This document shows, in pieces, positions 1 to 8,279 of a stretch of DNA of 22,293 bases. Origin of the DNA: Thiocapsa sp. UBA6158 (lineage in GTDB: Bacteria; Pseudomonadota; Gammaproteobacteria; Chromatiales; Chromatiaceae). The notes beneath the pieces are model-generated. The model ran no database searches. It had not been told where the DNA came from and was given only the letters and a program-made list of their open reading frames with translations. The stretch spans positions 1 to 22,293 of the forward strand of contig NZ_DIUM01000104.1 in assembly GCF_002423035.1 (NCBI RefSeq), written 5' to 3'. Positions within the stretch are counted from its first letter, which is position 1. Each line of letters begins with the position of its first letter. Position numbers and translations under genes: made by a program.

Positions 1-225
1 CGCTCGCATGCGCCAACAGCCCCTTGGCCTCATCGCTGGTGCCTTGCACCACCGTGACATTTCCAAGCAGGGTCGGGGTGACGGCTAGAGCACTGCGACT
101 TGCGATGCACACGAGCGCGAGCGTGCTGGCGAGGCAGAAGTCAGGAGCTGACCCCGCCCGCTCATGGTCTGAAGCGAGTCAAGAATGCCGATAAGGAGGA
201 TCGAGGGCGTTTCGAAACTGAATTG
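1..225. other. Region downstream of the left ATPase operon, no clear gene
   Basis: No recognisable gene, hairpin terminator or RNA is seen after the stop codon of the D subunit gene. On the minus strand one frame is open from about position 178 to the left edge and reads like a signal-peptide-type hydrophobic stretch (LASTLALVCIA) followed by AVTPTLLGNVTVVQGTSDEA. It has no ATG; only a GTG near 112 could start it. It could be the start of a gene running off the window, or chance in GC-rich DNA. Confidence 0.3.
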
Positions 226-834
226 TCAGCTGCGGACTTGTCGTGCGCGAACGACCTCTTCGCGCTCGAGTTCTTCGAGTGCGGACTCCACGGCTCGCAG
301 GGTTTCGTCGATCTCGGGGAGGAGAACATCCTCGAGTGCCCGGGCACGGCGGGCGGTGCGGGCGTAATCGGCGCGCAGACGTTGGAGATTGCCGACCATG
401 GCGGCGAGACGGGCGATGCGCGGGATCAGGGCCTGGAAGGCTCGGCGGGTGCTGTCGGCCTCCGGGCTGTCGGCGACGCTCGGCGGTGGTGATTGTGGCT
501 GCCTGTCGTTTTCGACCAGATCCTGCAGGGTCACGCCGAGTACGCGCCTCGGCGTGAGCCGACAATCGGTGTCCAGCGACGGTGCCGGCGGGTGGACGGC
601 GAGTCCTTCCAGGCCGTGTCGGGCGACGGCGCCCTGGAGTGCATCGACGGCCTTGCTGTAGTCGGCTTGAAAGGCGGTCAGCTCATGCTCGTAGCGGCCG
701 AGCTCGGCGAGGATCTCGGCGGCGAGAATGAGCCGTTTCTCGTCGAGGAATCGATAACCTTCCCGCATGCCCGAGCGCTCTTCCTTGAGCTCGAGGAAGG
801 CGCTGTGCGTCGGAACGATGGCGTGCTCGGTCAT
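226..834 (-). CDS. atpD: V-type ATP synthase subunit D (central rotor shaft)
   Basis: This 202-residue protein is the coiled-coil central stalk that transmits rotation between the A3B3 head and the membrane c-ring. The N-terminus has the family pattern around VPTHSAFLELKEE (from residue 7) and a basic/hydrophobic second segment (MREGYRFLDEKR, about residues 23-34). The middle is a charged Pro-rich linker, and the C-terminal third (about 130-195) is a long Leu/Ala/Arg/Glu coiled coil. The length is normal for the family. The ATG overlaps the TGA of the B gene (ATGA), so translation is coupled and the start is secure. It is the last gene of the left operon and the only D gene in the window, although two ATPase operons are present. 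Confidence 0.93.
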   Translation of the reverse strand: MTEHAIVPTHSAFLELKEERSGMREGYRFLDEKRLILAAEILAELGRYEHELTAFQADYSKAVDALQGAVARHGLEGLAVHPPAPSLDTDCRLTPRRVLGVTLQDLVENDRQPQSPPPSVADSPEADSTRRAFQALIPRIARLAAMVGNLQRLRADYARTARRARALEDVLLPEIDETLRAVESALEELEREEVVRARQVRS

Positions 835-2246
835 GAGACGGGTTCTCGCCGCGTGGCTCGATCGAGCAGATGCTCGCGGATCTGACGGTCGTCGAGCCGA
901 TGCAACTCGCCGGCCGGTAAGCCGCGCAGGGCGGACCAGCCGGCGGCCATGCTCTCCTCCAGGGCCCGGGCATCGACGCCCTGATGGATCAGCTTCTGCT
1001 CGAAGTCGTCGCCGAAGAGGAGCAGCTTGCGGTCGTCGTCGGAGAGACCGTCCTCCCCGACCACGCCGGCCAGCACCCGTGTCTGCTGGGCTTGGCTGTA
1101 ACTGGCGTAAAGCTGGGCGGCGAGTGCCGGATGATCGGCATGGGTGCGTCCTTTGCCGATGCCGTCCTTCATCAGACGCGAGAGACTCGGCAACAGGCGG
1201 ATCGGCGGATAGATGTCGCGCCTGTGCAGATCCCGATCGAGCACGATCTGACCCTCTGTGATGTAGCCGGTGAGATCCGGGATGGGGTGGGTAATGTCGT
1301 CGTTCGGCATGGTCAGGATGGGGATCTGCGTGACCGAGCCCGGTTTCCCGCGGATGCGACCGGCGCGCTCGTAGAGGGTTGCCAGGTCCGAGTACATGTA
1401 ACCCGGATAGCCCTTGCGACTGGGGACCTCGCCGCGGCTCGCCGAGACCTCGCGCAGGGCCTCGCAGTAGTTGGTGAGATCGGTCAGGATCACCAGGACA
1501 TGCATGCCTTCGATGAAGGCGAGGTACTCCGCGGCGGTCAAGGCGAAGCGGGGGGCGAGCAGTCGCTGCGCGCTCGAATCGCTGGCCAGGTTGAGAAAGA
1601 GCACGGTGCGGGCGAGCGCCCCGCTCTTCTCCATCTCCTCGCGAAAGAACTCGGCGCTGTCGTGCGGGATGCCGATGCCGGCGAAAACGATGGCGAACCC
1701 TTCCGCCTCTTGCGTATCGCCCGGCAGGCGCGCGTTGCAGGCGATATCCACCGCGATGCGGTCATGGGGGAGCCCGCCGCCCGAGAAGAGCGGTAGCTTC
1801 TGGCCGCGCACCAGGCTGTTCATGAGATCGATCGATGTGAAACCGGTCTCGAGGAATTCGCTCGGCGCCTCGCGGGCGGTGGGCTTGATCGGTAGACCAT
1901 CGACCCGATAGGCGTGCTCGGCCGCAAGCGGCGGTCCGCCGTCGAGCGGTTTGCCGATGCCGTTGAAGACCCGCCCGAGCAGCCCCGGACCGACATGGAA
2001 ACGCAACGGCTCGCCGAAGAAGCGCACGCGCGTGCCCTGCAGGGTGAGTCCGGCGGTGTCGTCGAGCATCTCCACCGTGATGGAGTCCTCGTCCAAGGCG
2101 GCGATACGCCCGAGACGCACCGAGCCGTCTGCGCCCTCCACTTCCACCGCCTCGTTCAGACCGACGTCGAGGCTGCGGCTCAAGAACAGCAGCGGGCCCT
2201 CGGCACGGTTGGCGATCTCTTCTCCGACGAGTCTGGCGTATGTCAT
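831..2246 (-). CDS. atpB: V-type ATP synthase subunit B (non-catalytic head subunit)
   Basis: This 471-residue B subunit alternates with A in the hexameric head. It has an N-terminal beta-barrel region (about 1-75), the hallmark LVRGQKLPLFSGGGLPH segment in place of a Walker A loop, and further family blocks such as LTDLTNYCEALREVS, RKGYPGYMYSDLATLYERAG and DDITHPIPDLTGYITEGQIV. The C-terminal helical domain follows. The start is the ATG after a weak AGGT-type ribosome site. It is preceded by a 125-base gap of tandem heptanucleotides, in contrast to the tight overlaps elsewhere in the operon, and its stop overlaps the start of the D gene. Confidence 0.96.
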   Translation of the reverse strand: MTYARLVGEEIANRAEGPLLFLSRSLDVGLNEAVEVEGADGSVRLGRIAALDEDSITVEMLDDTAGLTLQGTRVRFFGEPLRFHVGPGLLGRVFNGIGKPLDGGPPLAAEHAYRVDGLPIKPTAREAPSEFLETGFTSIDLMNSLVRGQKLPLFSGGGLPHDRIAVDIACNARLPGDTQEAEGFAIVFAGIGIPHDSAEFFREEMEKSGALARTVLFLNLASDSSAQRLLAPRFALTAAEYLAFIEGMHVLVILTDLTNYCEALREVSASRGEVPSRKGYPGYMYSDLATLYERAGRIRGKPGSVTQIPILTMPNDDITHPIPDLTGYITEGQIVLDRDLHRRDIYPPIRLLPSLSRLMKDGIGKGRTHADHPALAAQLYASYSQAQQTRVLAGVVGEDGLSDDDRKLLLFGDDFEQKLIHQGVDARALEESMAAGWSALRGLPAGELHRLDDRQIREHLLDRATRREPVS

Positions 2247-2283
2247 TGGCGTACCTGCTTGCGTGCGGTGGGCGCGGGAGTTT

Positions 2284-2311
2284 CCTGCCTCCTGCCTCCT
2301 GCCTCCTGCTT
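2284..2311. repeat. Heptanucleotide tandem repeat, unit CCTGCCT
   Basis: Three perfect copies of CCTGCCT and a fourth with one change (CCTGCTT) stand in a row in the A/B gap of the left operon, about 40 bases upstream of the B start codon on the minus strand. Such slippage-prone 7-base arrays vary in copy number, so this gap may differ between strains. Confidence 0.85.
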
Positions 2312-2330
2312 CCCTCCTTCACCCATTCGC

Positions 2331-2365
2331 TGGCGGCTGGCGGCTGGCGGCTGGCGGCTGGCGAC
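2331..2365. repeat. Heptanucleotide tandem repeat, unit TGGCGGC
   Basis: Four perfect copies of TGGCGGC and a fifth with one change (TGGCGAC) lie directly downstream of the stop codon of the left A gene. The unit differs from the neighbouring CCTGCCT array 20 bases away, so two independent heptamer arrays occupy the same short intercistronic gap. Confidence 0.88.
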
Positions 2366-2371
2366 CCGAAG

Positions 2372-4135
2372 CTATTCCTCTCCCCCTTCCCGCGCCTCGT
2401 TGAGCAACCGTCGGATCGTTGCGGTCAGCTCCTGATCGAGGGCGGAGAAGGCTTCCCAGTCGCCCTCTTCGATCTCCTCGCCCATGCGCATGAGGCGACG
2501 GAAGACGGGTTGGTCGCGGATCGCCTCGGGGGCGACGCCGGCGTCGAGCAAGCGCTCGGAGCCTTCGATGAAGCTGCCGATCAGGCGCATCATGACGGCT
2601 TGGCGCGACGGACTGGCATAGCGGTCGTTCATCGAATAGGCGGACTGGCGCAGGAAGCACTCGTTGATCAGCTGGGCGCAAATGAGCACGAGCCGCTGGC
2701 GCGCGGGCATGGCGTCGCGCCCGATGATGCGGGCCATGCGCTCCAGGCGGGCCTCGTCTTCCAAGAGGGTCAAGAAGCGCCGACGCAGCTCCTGCCAGCG
2801 CGTACATCCGGTGTTGTGCCACCAGCGCGCGAGGTTTCCGGCGACCAGACTGTAGGACTGCAGTGGGTGGATGGCCGGATAGAAGCGCGCCTGCGCCCGT
2901 TTGGCATCGAGGCCCCAGAGCGAGCCGACGTAGCGTCGGGTGTGCGTGGTCACGGGCTCGGAGAAGTCGCCCGAAGGCGGGCTGACCGCACCGAGCAGCG
3001 TGACTGATCCGGTCTCCCCGCCGAGCGTGCGCACCCGTGCGGCGCGCTCGTAGAAATCGGCCAAGCGACTGCTCAGATAGGCCGGGTAGCCGGCCTCGCC
3101 GGGCAGCTCGCCGAGCCGGCCGGAGACCTCGCGCAGGGCCTCGGCCCAGCGGCTGGTGGAATCCGCCATCAGGGTGACGTTCATGCCCTGATCGCGAAAA
3201 TACTCCGCCACCGTGATGCCGGTGTAGATGCTGGCCTCGCGTGCCGAAACCGGCATGTTCGAGGTGTTGGCGATCACGACGGTGCGCTCGAGCAAGGGAC
3301 GTCCGCTGCGCGGGTCTTCCAGCTCGCTGAACTCGGCGAGCAAGCCGGCCATCTCGTTGCCGCGCTCGCCGCAGCCGACATAGACGATGACGTCGGCGTT
3401 GCACCACTTGCCGACGGTCTCGAGCAAGACCGTCTTGCCGGTGCCGAAACCGCCCGGAATGGCCCCGGTGCCGCCGCGCGCGACCGGGAAGAGACAGTCG
3501 ATGACACGCTGCCCGGTCAACATGGGCTCGTCCGAAGGCAGACGGGCCTGCACGGGTCGCGGCACACGCACCGGCCAGGCATGGGTCATGGCGACCGCAA
3601 GGTGTCGGCCGTCGGCGGCGTCGATCCAGCAGATCGGCTGGTCGTCCGGGTACTCGCCGGCGTCGGCGATGGCGGTGACGCGCCCGCCCGGCAGATCTGC
3701 GGGCACCAGGCAACGCTGAGCGATGCCGGTCCCGTTCGCGACCTCGCCGATCGCCGCACCCGGCATGAGGGGATCACCGACGCATACGCTAGGCGTGAAG
3801 TGGAACCGCCGTGCGGCCTGCACCTGCATCCCCGGCTTGACGTAGGGATCGGCGATATCCGCGATGGGACGCAGCAATCCGTCGAAGATCCCGGCCAGGA
3901 TCGCCGGCCCGAGACGGATCGACAGGAGCCGACCGGAGCCCGTGACCTCGATCCCGGGGCGCAGTCCGCTGGTGTCCTCGTAGAGCTGGACAGTGATCTC
4001 GTCGCGGGCGATACGGATCACCTCGCCGAGCAGCGCCTGATCCCCGACGGTGACCGACTCGCGCAGACGAAAGGCTCCGTCGGGGCGTGCCCGCAGGACG
4101 GGGCCGCTGATCCAGGTGGTTTCCGCGGTGCTCAT
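2372..4135 (-). CDS. atpA: V-type ATP synthase catalytic subunit A
   Basis: This 587-residue subunit hydrolyses or makes ATP in the A3B3 head. The N-terminal barrel (about 1-70) is followed by GPAILAGIFDGLLRPI and then the A-specific insertion (about 110-200). The Walker A loop GGFGTGKT is at about residues 228-235, with the invariant Lys at 234. Further blocks are YVGCGERGNEM, NTSNMPVSAREASIYTGIT, the ADSTSRWAEALREVSGRLGE region, and GAVSPPSGDFSEPVT. All catalytic blocks are intact, so the enzyme should be active. The ATG overlaps the stop of E by four bases. The length is close to the usual 580-600. It is clearly a paralogue of the A subunit encoded on the other strand at 14525. Confidence 0.97.
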   Translation of the reverse strand: MSTAETTWISGPVLRARPDGAFRLRESVTVGDQALLGEVIRIARDEITVQLYEDTSGLRPGIEVTGSGRLLSIRLGPAILAGIFDGLLRPIADIADPYVKPGMQVQAARRFHFTPSVCVGDPLMPGAAIGEVANGTGIAQRCLVPADLPGGRVTAIADAGEYPDDQPICWIDAADGRHLAVAMTHAWPVRVPRPVQARLPSDEPMLTGQRVIDCLFPVARGGTGAIPGGFGTGKTVLLETVGKWCNADVIVYVGCGERGNEMAGLLAEFSELEDPRSGRPLLERTVVIANTSNMPVSAREASIYTGITVAEYFRDQGMNVTLMADSTSRWAEALREVSGRLGELPGEAGYPAYLSSRLADFYERAARVRTLGGETGSVTLLGAVSPPSGDFSEPVTTHTRRYVGSLWGLDAKRAQARFYPAIHPLQSYSLVAGNLARWWHNTGCTRWQELRRRFLTLLEDEARLERMARIIGRDAMPARQRLVLICAQLINECFLRQSAYSMNDRYASPSRQAVMMRLIGSFIEGSERLLDAGVAPEAIRDQPVFRRLMRMGEEIEEGDWEAFSALDQELTATIRRLLNEAREGGEE

Positions 4136-4761
4136 GTCTGGACCCCCGCATCCGTCGGATGCCGTGCCAATACCGCCAACAGGCGCGCCTCCAAACGTCG
4201 GCGGTCACGCAGCAGACCCTCGAGGCTCGCATCCAGGACCGCACCCTGCGCTTCGATGACGAGGCCGGCGGACACGGCGCCGTCGGCCCGAAAATGCGGC
4301 GCTTGACCCAGCGCCCGGGTCAGCTCGGTCTCGAACGGTCCCCATTCGACCGCGGACCACGCGGGCGGATGGCGCACCGTCCAAAGCCCGAGCGGGAGCC
4401 GTTGTCGTGCTTGGGCGATGGCATGCCTCGCCCAGATGGCGCGCGTCTCTGCATACGCCCAGCGCCGGCTCAGCGCCTCGCGCAGACGCGGCCACGCCAG
4501 CTCCAGGAGTTGCGCGTTGGCCCGATCTCCGCTCGCGCGCAGACGGGTGTCGTGCTCGGCGCGTGCGGCGTGGAGCCGGGACCGCGCGTTCGCCCGTTCC
4601 GAGACCACGCGTTCATGCAGTTGCGTGCGTGCGCGACGATAGGCATCGGCGAGCAAGGTCTTCGCCTCGGCCCGCGCCGCCTCCACGAGCGTACGGCACT
4701 CCGCGTCCCGATACTCCTGGATCAGGGTCAGCAGCCCACGTTCGCGCTCCTCGAGCTTCAT
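4132..4761 (-). CDS. atpE: V-type ATP synthase subunit E (peripheral stalk)
   Basis: The 209-residue product fits the E subunit, which pairs with a G/H-type helix to form the stator stalk. The first ~110 residues are an Ala/Arg/Glu-rich helix (MKLEERERGLLTLIQEYRDA...), and a mixed globular domain ends in VLDASLEGLLRDRRRLEARL, matching the C-terminal family pattern only loosely. The ATG at 4761 overlaps the TGA of F (ATGA) and its own TGA overlaps the A start. Longer upstream readings of this frame are only the shadow of F. Identity as E rests on position and architecture more than on strong motifs. Confidence 0.85.
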   Translation of the reverse strand: MKLEERERGLLTLIQEYRDAECRTLVEAARAEAKTLLADAYRRARTQLHERVVSERANARSRLHAARAEHDTRLRASGDRANAQLLELAWPRLREALSRRWAYAETRAIWARHAIAQARQRLPLGLWTVRHPPAWSAVEWGPFETELTRALGQAPHFRADGAVSAGLVIEAQGAVLDASLEGLLRDRRRLEARLLAVLARHPTDAGVQT

Positions 4762-5054
4762 TCGGCCATCCCCAAACGGCGCCGCACGTCGGCGACGAGA
4801 TCCGGTGCGGCAACCCGGTTGCGCACGTCCGGGATCACCAGGACCAGCGGCCAGATCGCCAACTCCGCGTCTCGCAACAGATCGGGCGACAATGCGGCCG
4901 CAATCTCGGCGGTCATGACAATCACGCGGGCCTCCTCGCGCAGGCGCAGAAAGAGCGCACGTCCCTCCTGCGAATCGGGGCAATAGACCTCGACCCCCGC
5001 GAGCCGGAAGCCGAGCCCGCTGACCTCGTCGCCCAGAAAGGCGCAGGCGGCCAT
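4758..5054 (-). CDS. atpF: V-type ATP synthase subunit F
   Basis: The 98-residue protein has the compact alpha/beta pattern of subunit F, which sits on the central stalk beside D. Seen are AFLGDEVSGLGFRLAGVEVY near the N-terminus, a VIVMTAEIAAAL strand-helix, and a PLVLVIPDV strand. The ATG at 5054 is preferred because a GAGGGG ribosome site lies about nine bases upstream. A TTG at 5075 overlapping the K stop would add seven residues. The stop overlaps the start of E. Confidence 0.85.
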   Translation of the reverse strand: MAACAFLGDEVSGLGFRLAGVEVYCPDSQEGRALFLRLREEARVIVMTAEIAAALSPDLLRDAELAIWPLVLVIPDVRNRVAAPDLVADVRRRLGMAE

Positions 5055-5067
5055 AACGATGCGCCCC

Positions 5068-5427
5068 TCAACCAAGCCGGTTGAGGATCAACACCGAGAT
5101 GATGAGGCCATAGATGGCGATGCCTTCCGCGAGCCCGACCAGGATGACCATCCGCCCGAACAGCTCGGGTTTCTCGGCCAAGGCACCGACGGCCGCCGCA
5201 CCGACGGTCGCGACCGCATAGGCCGCCGCGACCGAGCCCACGATGGTCGCGAGCGCCGCCGCCAGATACCCCCAACGCAGCACGTCCGGATGGACCGGCA
5301 TCACCTCGAGGGCGACGACCTCGGAGGAGGCGATCGCACCCGACTGCCAGAACAGCAGGCTGGAGATTCCGGCGAGCAGTGCAACACCCAGCACCATCAC
5401 ACCGGCGAACAGGATTTGTCGATTCAT
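5068..5427 (-). CDS. atpK: V-type ATP synthase subunit K (c-ring proteolipid)
   Basis: This 119-residue membrane protein forms the rotor ring. Residues 5-27 are a first hydrophobic helix (possibly a signal-like segment), followed by a short polar stretch and then the c-type hairpin. Helix one is about 52-84 (Gly/Ala-rich), the loop is ALAEKPELFGR, and helix two is about 92-116 with the ion-binding glutamate E101 in GLAEGIAIYGL. No Gln is present in the hairpin, unlike the well-studied Na+-binding V-type rings, which argues for protons, but this is inference. An AAAAGGAG ribosome site is placed 7 bases before the ATG, at the edge of an inverted-repeat element. Confidence 0.93.
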   Translation of the reverse strand: MNRQILFAGVMVLGVALLAGISSLLFWQSGAIASSEVVALEVMPVHPDVLRWGYLAAALATIVGSVAAAYAVATVGAAAVGALAEKPELFGRMVILVGLAEGIAIYGLIISVLILNRLG

Positions 5428-5434
5428 GGCTCCA

Positions 5435-5442
5435 CTCCTTTT
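5435..5442 (-). promoter_or_regulatory. Ribosome binding site of left-operon K, abutting repeat end
   Basis: AAAAGGAG reads on the minus strand 7 bases before the K start codon. Its A-rich part is the end of the TTTAAA terminus of the adjacent inverted repeat, so the repeat and the ribosome site share bases. Confidence 0.7.
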
Positions 5443-5527
5443 AAACCGCGCCCGGCGCGGTATGTGATGTTTTGGGATACGATCAGCCCCGGCAGACTCG
5501 ACGGCCGTTGGAGCCTGCGCGGTTTAA
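5439..5527. repeat. Inverted-repeat element, TTTAAACCGCG ends (copy 1)
   Basis: A stretch of about 89 bases begins with TTTTAAACCGCG and ends with CGCGGTTTAAA. The interior is not obviously palindromic. It lies between I and K of the left operon, next to a second element of the same kind (5548-5634), and its K-proximal end, read on the minus strand, is CCGGGCGCGGTTTAAA, immediately before the ribosome site. It has no coding capacity. It resembles a MITE or a stable RNA-folding intercistronic element. Confidence 0.75.
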
Positions 5528-5547
5528 ACTATTAAAAAATAGATCAA

Positions 5548-5634
5548 TTTAAACCGCGTCCCCGCGAAGGGCAGTGGCTGCACCAAACATCGAACTCACT
5601 CGACTATAAGCCTCTCGCACTGGACGCGGTTTAA
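5548..5634. repeat. Inverted-repeat element, TTTAAACCGCGTCC ends (copy 2)
   Basis: About 87 bases run from TTTAAACCGCGTCC to GGACGCGGTTTAA, a near-perfect 13-base terminal inverted repeat. The element is separated from copy 1 by an AT-rich 20-base spacer (CTATTAAAAAATAGATCAA), which stands out in this GC-rich sequence. The interior differs from copy 1, so only the ends are shared. Confidence 0.8.
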
Positions 5635-5667
5635 CACGCGTTGAACCGCCGACGGACCCGGGTCCGC

Positions 5668-7500
5668 TCACACCGCACCCTGCACGGCCTCCCGCACAAT
5701 GGGCGGCGGCGCCGGGAGTGGCCGGAAGACCCTCCCGGTGCCTTGCAGGAAGCGGTTGAAGAACTCGAACAGCACGAGCCGGGTGGTCTGAATCGAGACC
5801 ACCAGCCCTTCCAAAAGGATGATCAGGACATTGCCCAGGATCATGATGAGGATCCCGGCCCAGAGCGGCACCGCATCAGCCATGGTGACCACGGCGACCG
5901 AGAGTGCCGAATGCGCCAACGCAAAGGCGCCGACACGCGCGAACGAGAGTGTATTGACCAGGATTTGGACGCCCGACTCCAAGAGGTGGCCGATGGCGGC
6001 AAGCCCGCCGAGCAGGGCACGGTGGACCACGAAGGCACCGATCAGGTACCACGCGAGACCGAGCATCGCCACCCAGCCGAGGCCGGGGCGCAGCACCGTC
6101 GCGATCAACCCCAGGTAGAGAACAAGAAAGCCCAGATCCTGCATCAGCCAGCGCCGCAGCTCGCCGCGCCAGAGTGCGCTCGAACCCGAGAGGAGATGCC
6201 CGAGACTCAACAAGGCGACGGCAAAGGCCAGCGGAACGCCGAGCAAGGTCAAGGGATCGTGCAGCGGATGCATCCAGAGCGCGGGAATGATGTCCTCGCG
6301 ACCGAAGAGGCTCCCGAACAGAACCCCGAAGACCATCGCCGAGGCGCCGCCGAGCACCATCAAGCGTGCCTCCGGCCAGCGTCGCTGCAGCCAGAGGCCG
6401 ACGCCGACCAGCACCGCGCCCTGCCCCACGTCGCCGAACATGTAGCCGAACAGCAGGGGCACGACGAAGATCAGCACCGGCGTCGGATCCGCCTCGTCCG
6501 AGCCCGGCACGCCCAAGGCGCGCGCAAACAGCTCGAACGGGCGCATCCAGGGCGGATTGTCGAGGATCTGCGGCGGACGCTTGCCGGGCGGCGGCTTGGT
6601 CAGGCGCAGCAAGGCGCGGGTACGTCCGCACTCGAGGGCCGCCCGGAGCCGCTCCCCGCCCAGATCGTCGGTCCAACCCGTGACCCAGACCAGATGGTCG
6701 CCGGCACGCTCCAGACACCCGACATGTCCGGCAAACCAGGCCAGCCCGGCGACCTCGCCGAGCGTGTCGCCGAGATCGTATTCGTCGAACAGGGTATCCA
6801 GCTCGGCCTTGAGATAGACGACACGCGTGGAGAGAAACTCGCGCCGCACACCGATCCTGGCGAGCGAATCGCGCGCATCGCCTTTGAGCCAGGGCGGCCG
6901 TTCGATGACCCGCCCCTTGGCCGCCTGCACCAGATGCTTGACCGCGTCGAGCCGATCGCGCGGGCCCAGAATCATGGCGCAGTATTCCTCACCCCAGGGG
7001 ATCCGGCGCGGGATGACCCAGTCCGGCAACTGCGGGCGGGCGTCCCTCGGCAAGACCGCGCAGAAGGTTCCGAGAACCGGCCCGCTGCGCGCCACCGCGC
7101 CGAAGTCGAGCGGACTGTCGATGATCTTGCCAATCACCTGCGCCAACCACTTCAGGCGGGTCAGCTCCTCCTCGCAGGACTGGAGGATGTCGATCAGCGG
7201 ATCGGCCTCGCGCCGCCACGCACCGACCCGCGCCAGCGCGCGCTCCAAGACCGCCTCGGGCGACTCGACCAACATCTTGCGCCGCAGCCGTCCGCGCTCC
7301 CAATAGCGCCCGTAGCGCGCCTTCAGCGCCTCGTAGGCCCCGATGCCTTCGGAGAGATGCGCGAGCGGCGAATCCCCGCAGACCCGATCGCGGATCTCGA
7401 TCTCGACCGCCCCGGTGCGCGCGAGCTCGGTCACCGTGCGCACGGCTTCGCGCCGTGGGCACAGCACCTCGAACCAGCGCGTGGAGGCAGGACGCAACAT
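5668..7500 (-). CDS. atpI: V-type ATP synthase subunit I (membrane stator, a-subunit)
   Basis: This 610-residue protein has a soluble, partly coiled-coil N-terminal half (about 1-290) and a membrane half with about seven helices. It forms the ion half-channels facing the c-ring. The essential channel arginine lies in NTLSFARVGAFALAHSAL (R522), and a second conserved arginine is in VSIQTTRL (R574). GYMFGDVGQGAVLVGVGLWL and FGVLFGSLFGRED are typical of the family. The ATG at 7500 shares one base with the TGA of the C gene (TGATG). Longer N-terminal readings are shadows of C. The next gene, K, is 240 bases away across two repeat elements. Confidence 0.95.
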   Translation of the reverse strand: MLRPASTRWFEVLCPRREAVRTVTELARTGAVEIEIRDRVCGDSPLAHLSEGIGAYEALKARYGRYWERGRLRRKMLVESPEAVLERALARVGAWRREADPLIDILQSCEEELTRLKWLAQVIGKIIDSPLDFGAVARSGPVLGTFCAVLPRDARPQLPDWVIPRRIPWGEEYCAMILGPRDRLDAVKHLVQAAKGRVIERPPWLKGDARDSLARIGVRREFLSTRVVYLKAELDTLFDEYDLGDTLGEVAGLAWFAGHVGCLERAGDHLVWVTGWTDDLGGERLRAALECGRTRALLRLTKPPPGKRPPQILDNPPWMRPFELFARALGVPGSDEADPTPVLIFVVPLLFGYMFGDVGQGAVLVGVGLWLQRRWPEARLMVLGGASAMVFGVLFGSLFGREDIIPALWMHPLHDPLTLLGVPLAFAVALLSLGHLLSGSSALWRGELRRWLMQDLGFLVLYLGLIATVLRPGLGWVAMLGLAWYLIGAFVVHRALLGGLAAIGHLLESGVQILVNTLSFARVGAFALAHSALSVAVVTMADAVPLWAGILIMILGNVLIILLEGLVVSIQTTRLVLFEFFNRFLQGTGRVFRPLPAPPPIVREAVQGAV

Positions 7501-8279
7501 CAGAAACCAGAAGGCTCCGTGTCGAAGACCGCCCGGCTGAGCAAGGCTGCGCGCAGCCGTTCGAGATCCAAGAAGACGATCCCGAGGTATGCGAAGAGTG
7601 CGACAGGCTGAACCGGATGTTGATGGAGATAGGCGCGCAGATGATCGCGCAAGGTTTCGCGCAGCTCCCAGGCGGAGGCGGACGGCGCGGCGCGAAAGTG
7701 TTCCAGATGGACTTGGATCAGCCGGGAGAATCCGTCCAGATCGCGCCGACAGCGGCCTCGACAGGTCGGCCAGCGCTCGCGCCATGCCGTTTGCCAGCGC
7801 TCGCCCAGAGCGGGCGACGCACCGCTCGCGTCGGCCTCGGCCGACAGCGCGGCAAGCCCGCTCGCCTCCCAGGCGGGCCGATCCAGTGCGCCGTCCTCGC
7901 CGATCAGTCCACGCAGTCTCACGTCCAGGGCCGACCAATCCGGCAAGGTCTCGCCGCGCGCCAGATGCTCGAGCTGCGGCAGCCAGGGCAACCAAGCGAC
8001 CCACTCGATCGCCGCCTGCCAGCCCGCGGGCGACCAATCGGCGACGGTCACGGCCGTCTCGAGCGCGAGGGTGCGACAACCGCGATCCAGCTCATGGGCC
8101 TGACTCAGTCCGGAGAAGGAGCGGACCCAATCGATCAGCCCGCTCACGCGGGCCTCTTCCAAATAGGCCGCCAGGGTGCGCGCGCCGGACAAGCGCTGCC
8201 AATCCGCCGCCGTGGGCAGCCGCGACAGACGTGCTTGAAGGCGCGCTTGGGCATAGGCGAGGCGTGGAGCGGCGTTCAT
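7500..8279 (-). CDS. atpC: V-type ATPase subunit C-like (AC39/d family), short form
   Basis: The 259-residue product begins MNAAPRLAYAQARLQARLSRL, resembling the AYxxARxRxxxxRL start of AC39/C subunits. These couple the D-F shaft to the c-ring. The rest is helical and Trp/Leu-rich (WVAWLPWLPQLEHLARGETLP, DLERLRAALLSRA near the end). It is about 100 residues shorter than its counterpart in the right operon (356). Its place between the stalk gene and I matches the right operon exactly. The ATG overlaps the TGA of the upstream gene (ATGA), fixing the start. Identity rests on context and general pattern, so it is less certain than A, B or I. Confidence 0.75.
   Translation of the reverse strand: MNAAPRLAYAQARLQARLSRLPTAADWQRLSGARTLAAYLEEARVSGLIDWVRSFSGLSQAHELDRGCRTLALETAVTVADWSPAGWQAAIEWVAWLPWLPQLEHLARGETLPDWSALDVRLRGLIGEDGALDRPAWEASGLAALSAEADASGASPALGERWQTAWRERWPTCRGRCRRDLDGFSRLIQVHLEHFRAAPSASAWELRETLRDHLRAYLHQHPVQPVALFAYLGIVFLDLERLRAALLSRAVFDTEPSGF

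Noticed and set aside
831..2246. F-type (atpD beta) or flagellar/T3SS ATPase in place of V-type subunits
   Set aside because: The separate A subunit with its insertion, plus D, C, I, E and F neighbours, is specific for the V/A type.
5641..7611. 656-codon plus-strand frame
   Set aside because: It is antisense to atpI, Gln/Arg/His-rich with no family pattern, a usual effect of GC-rich codon use.
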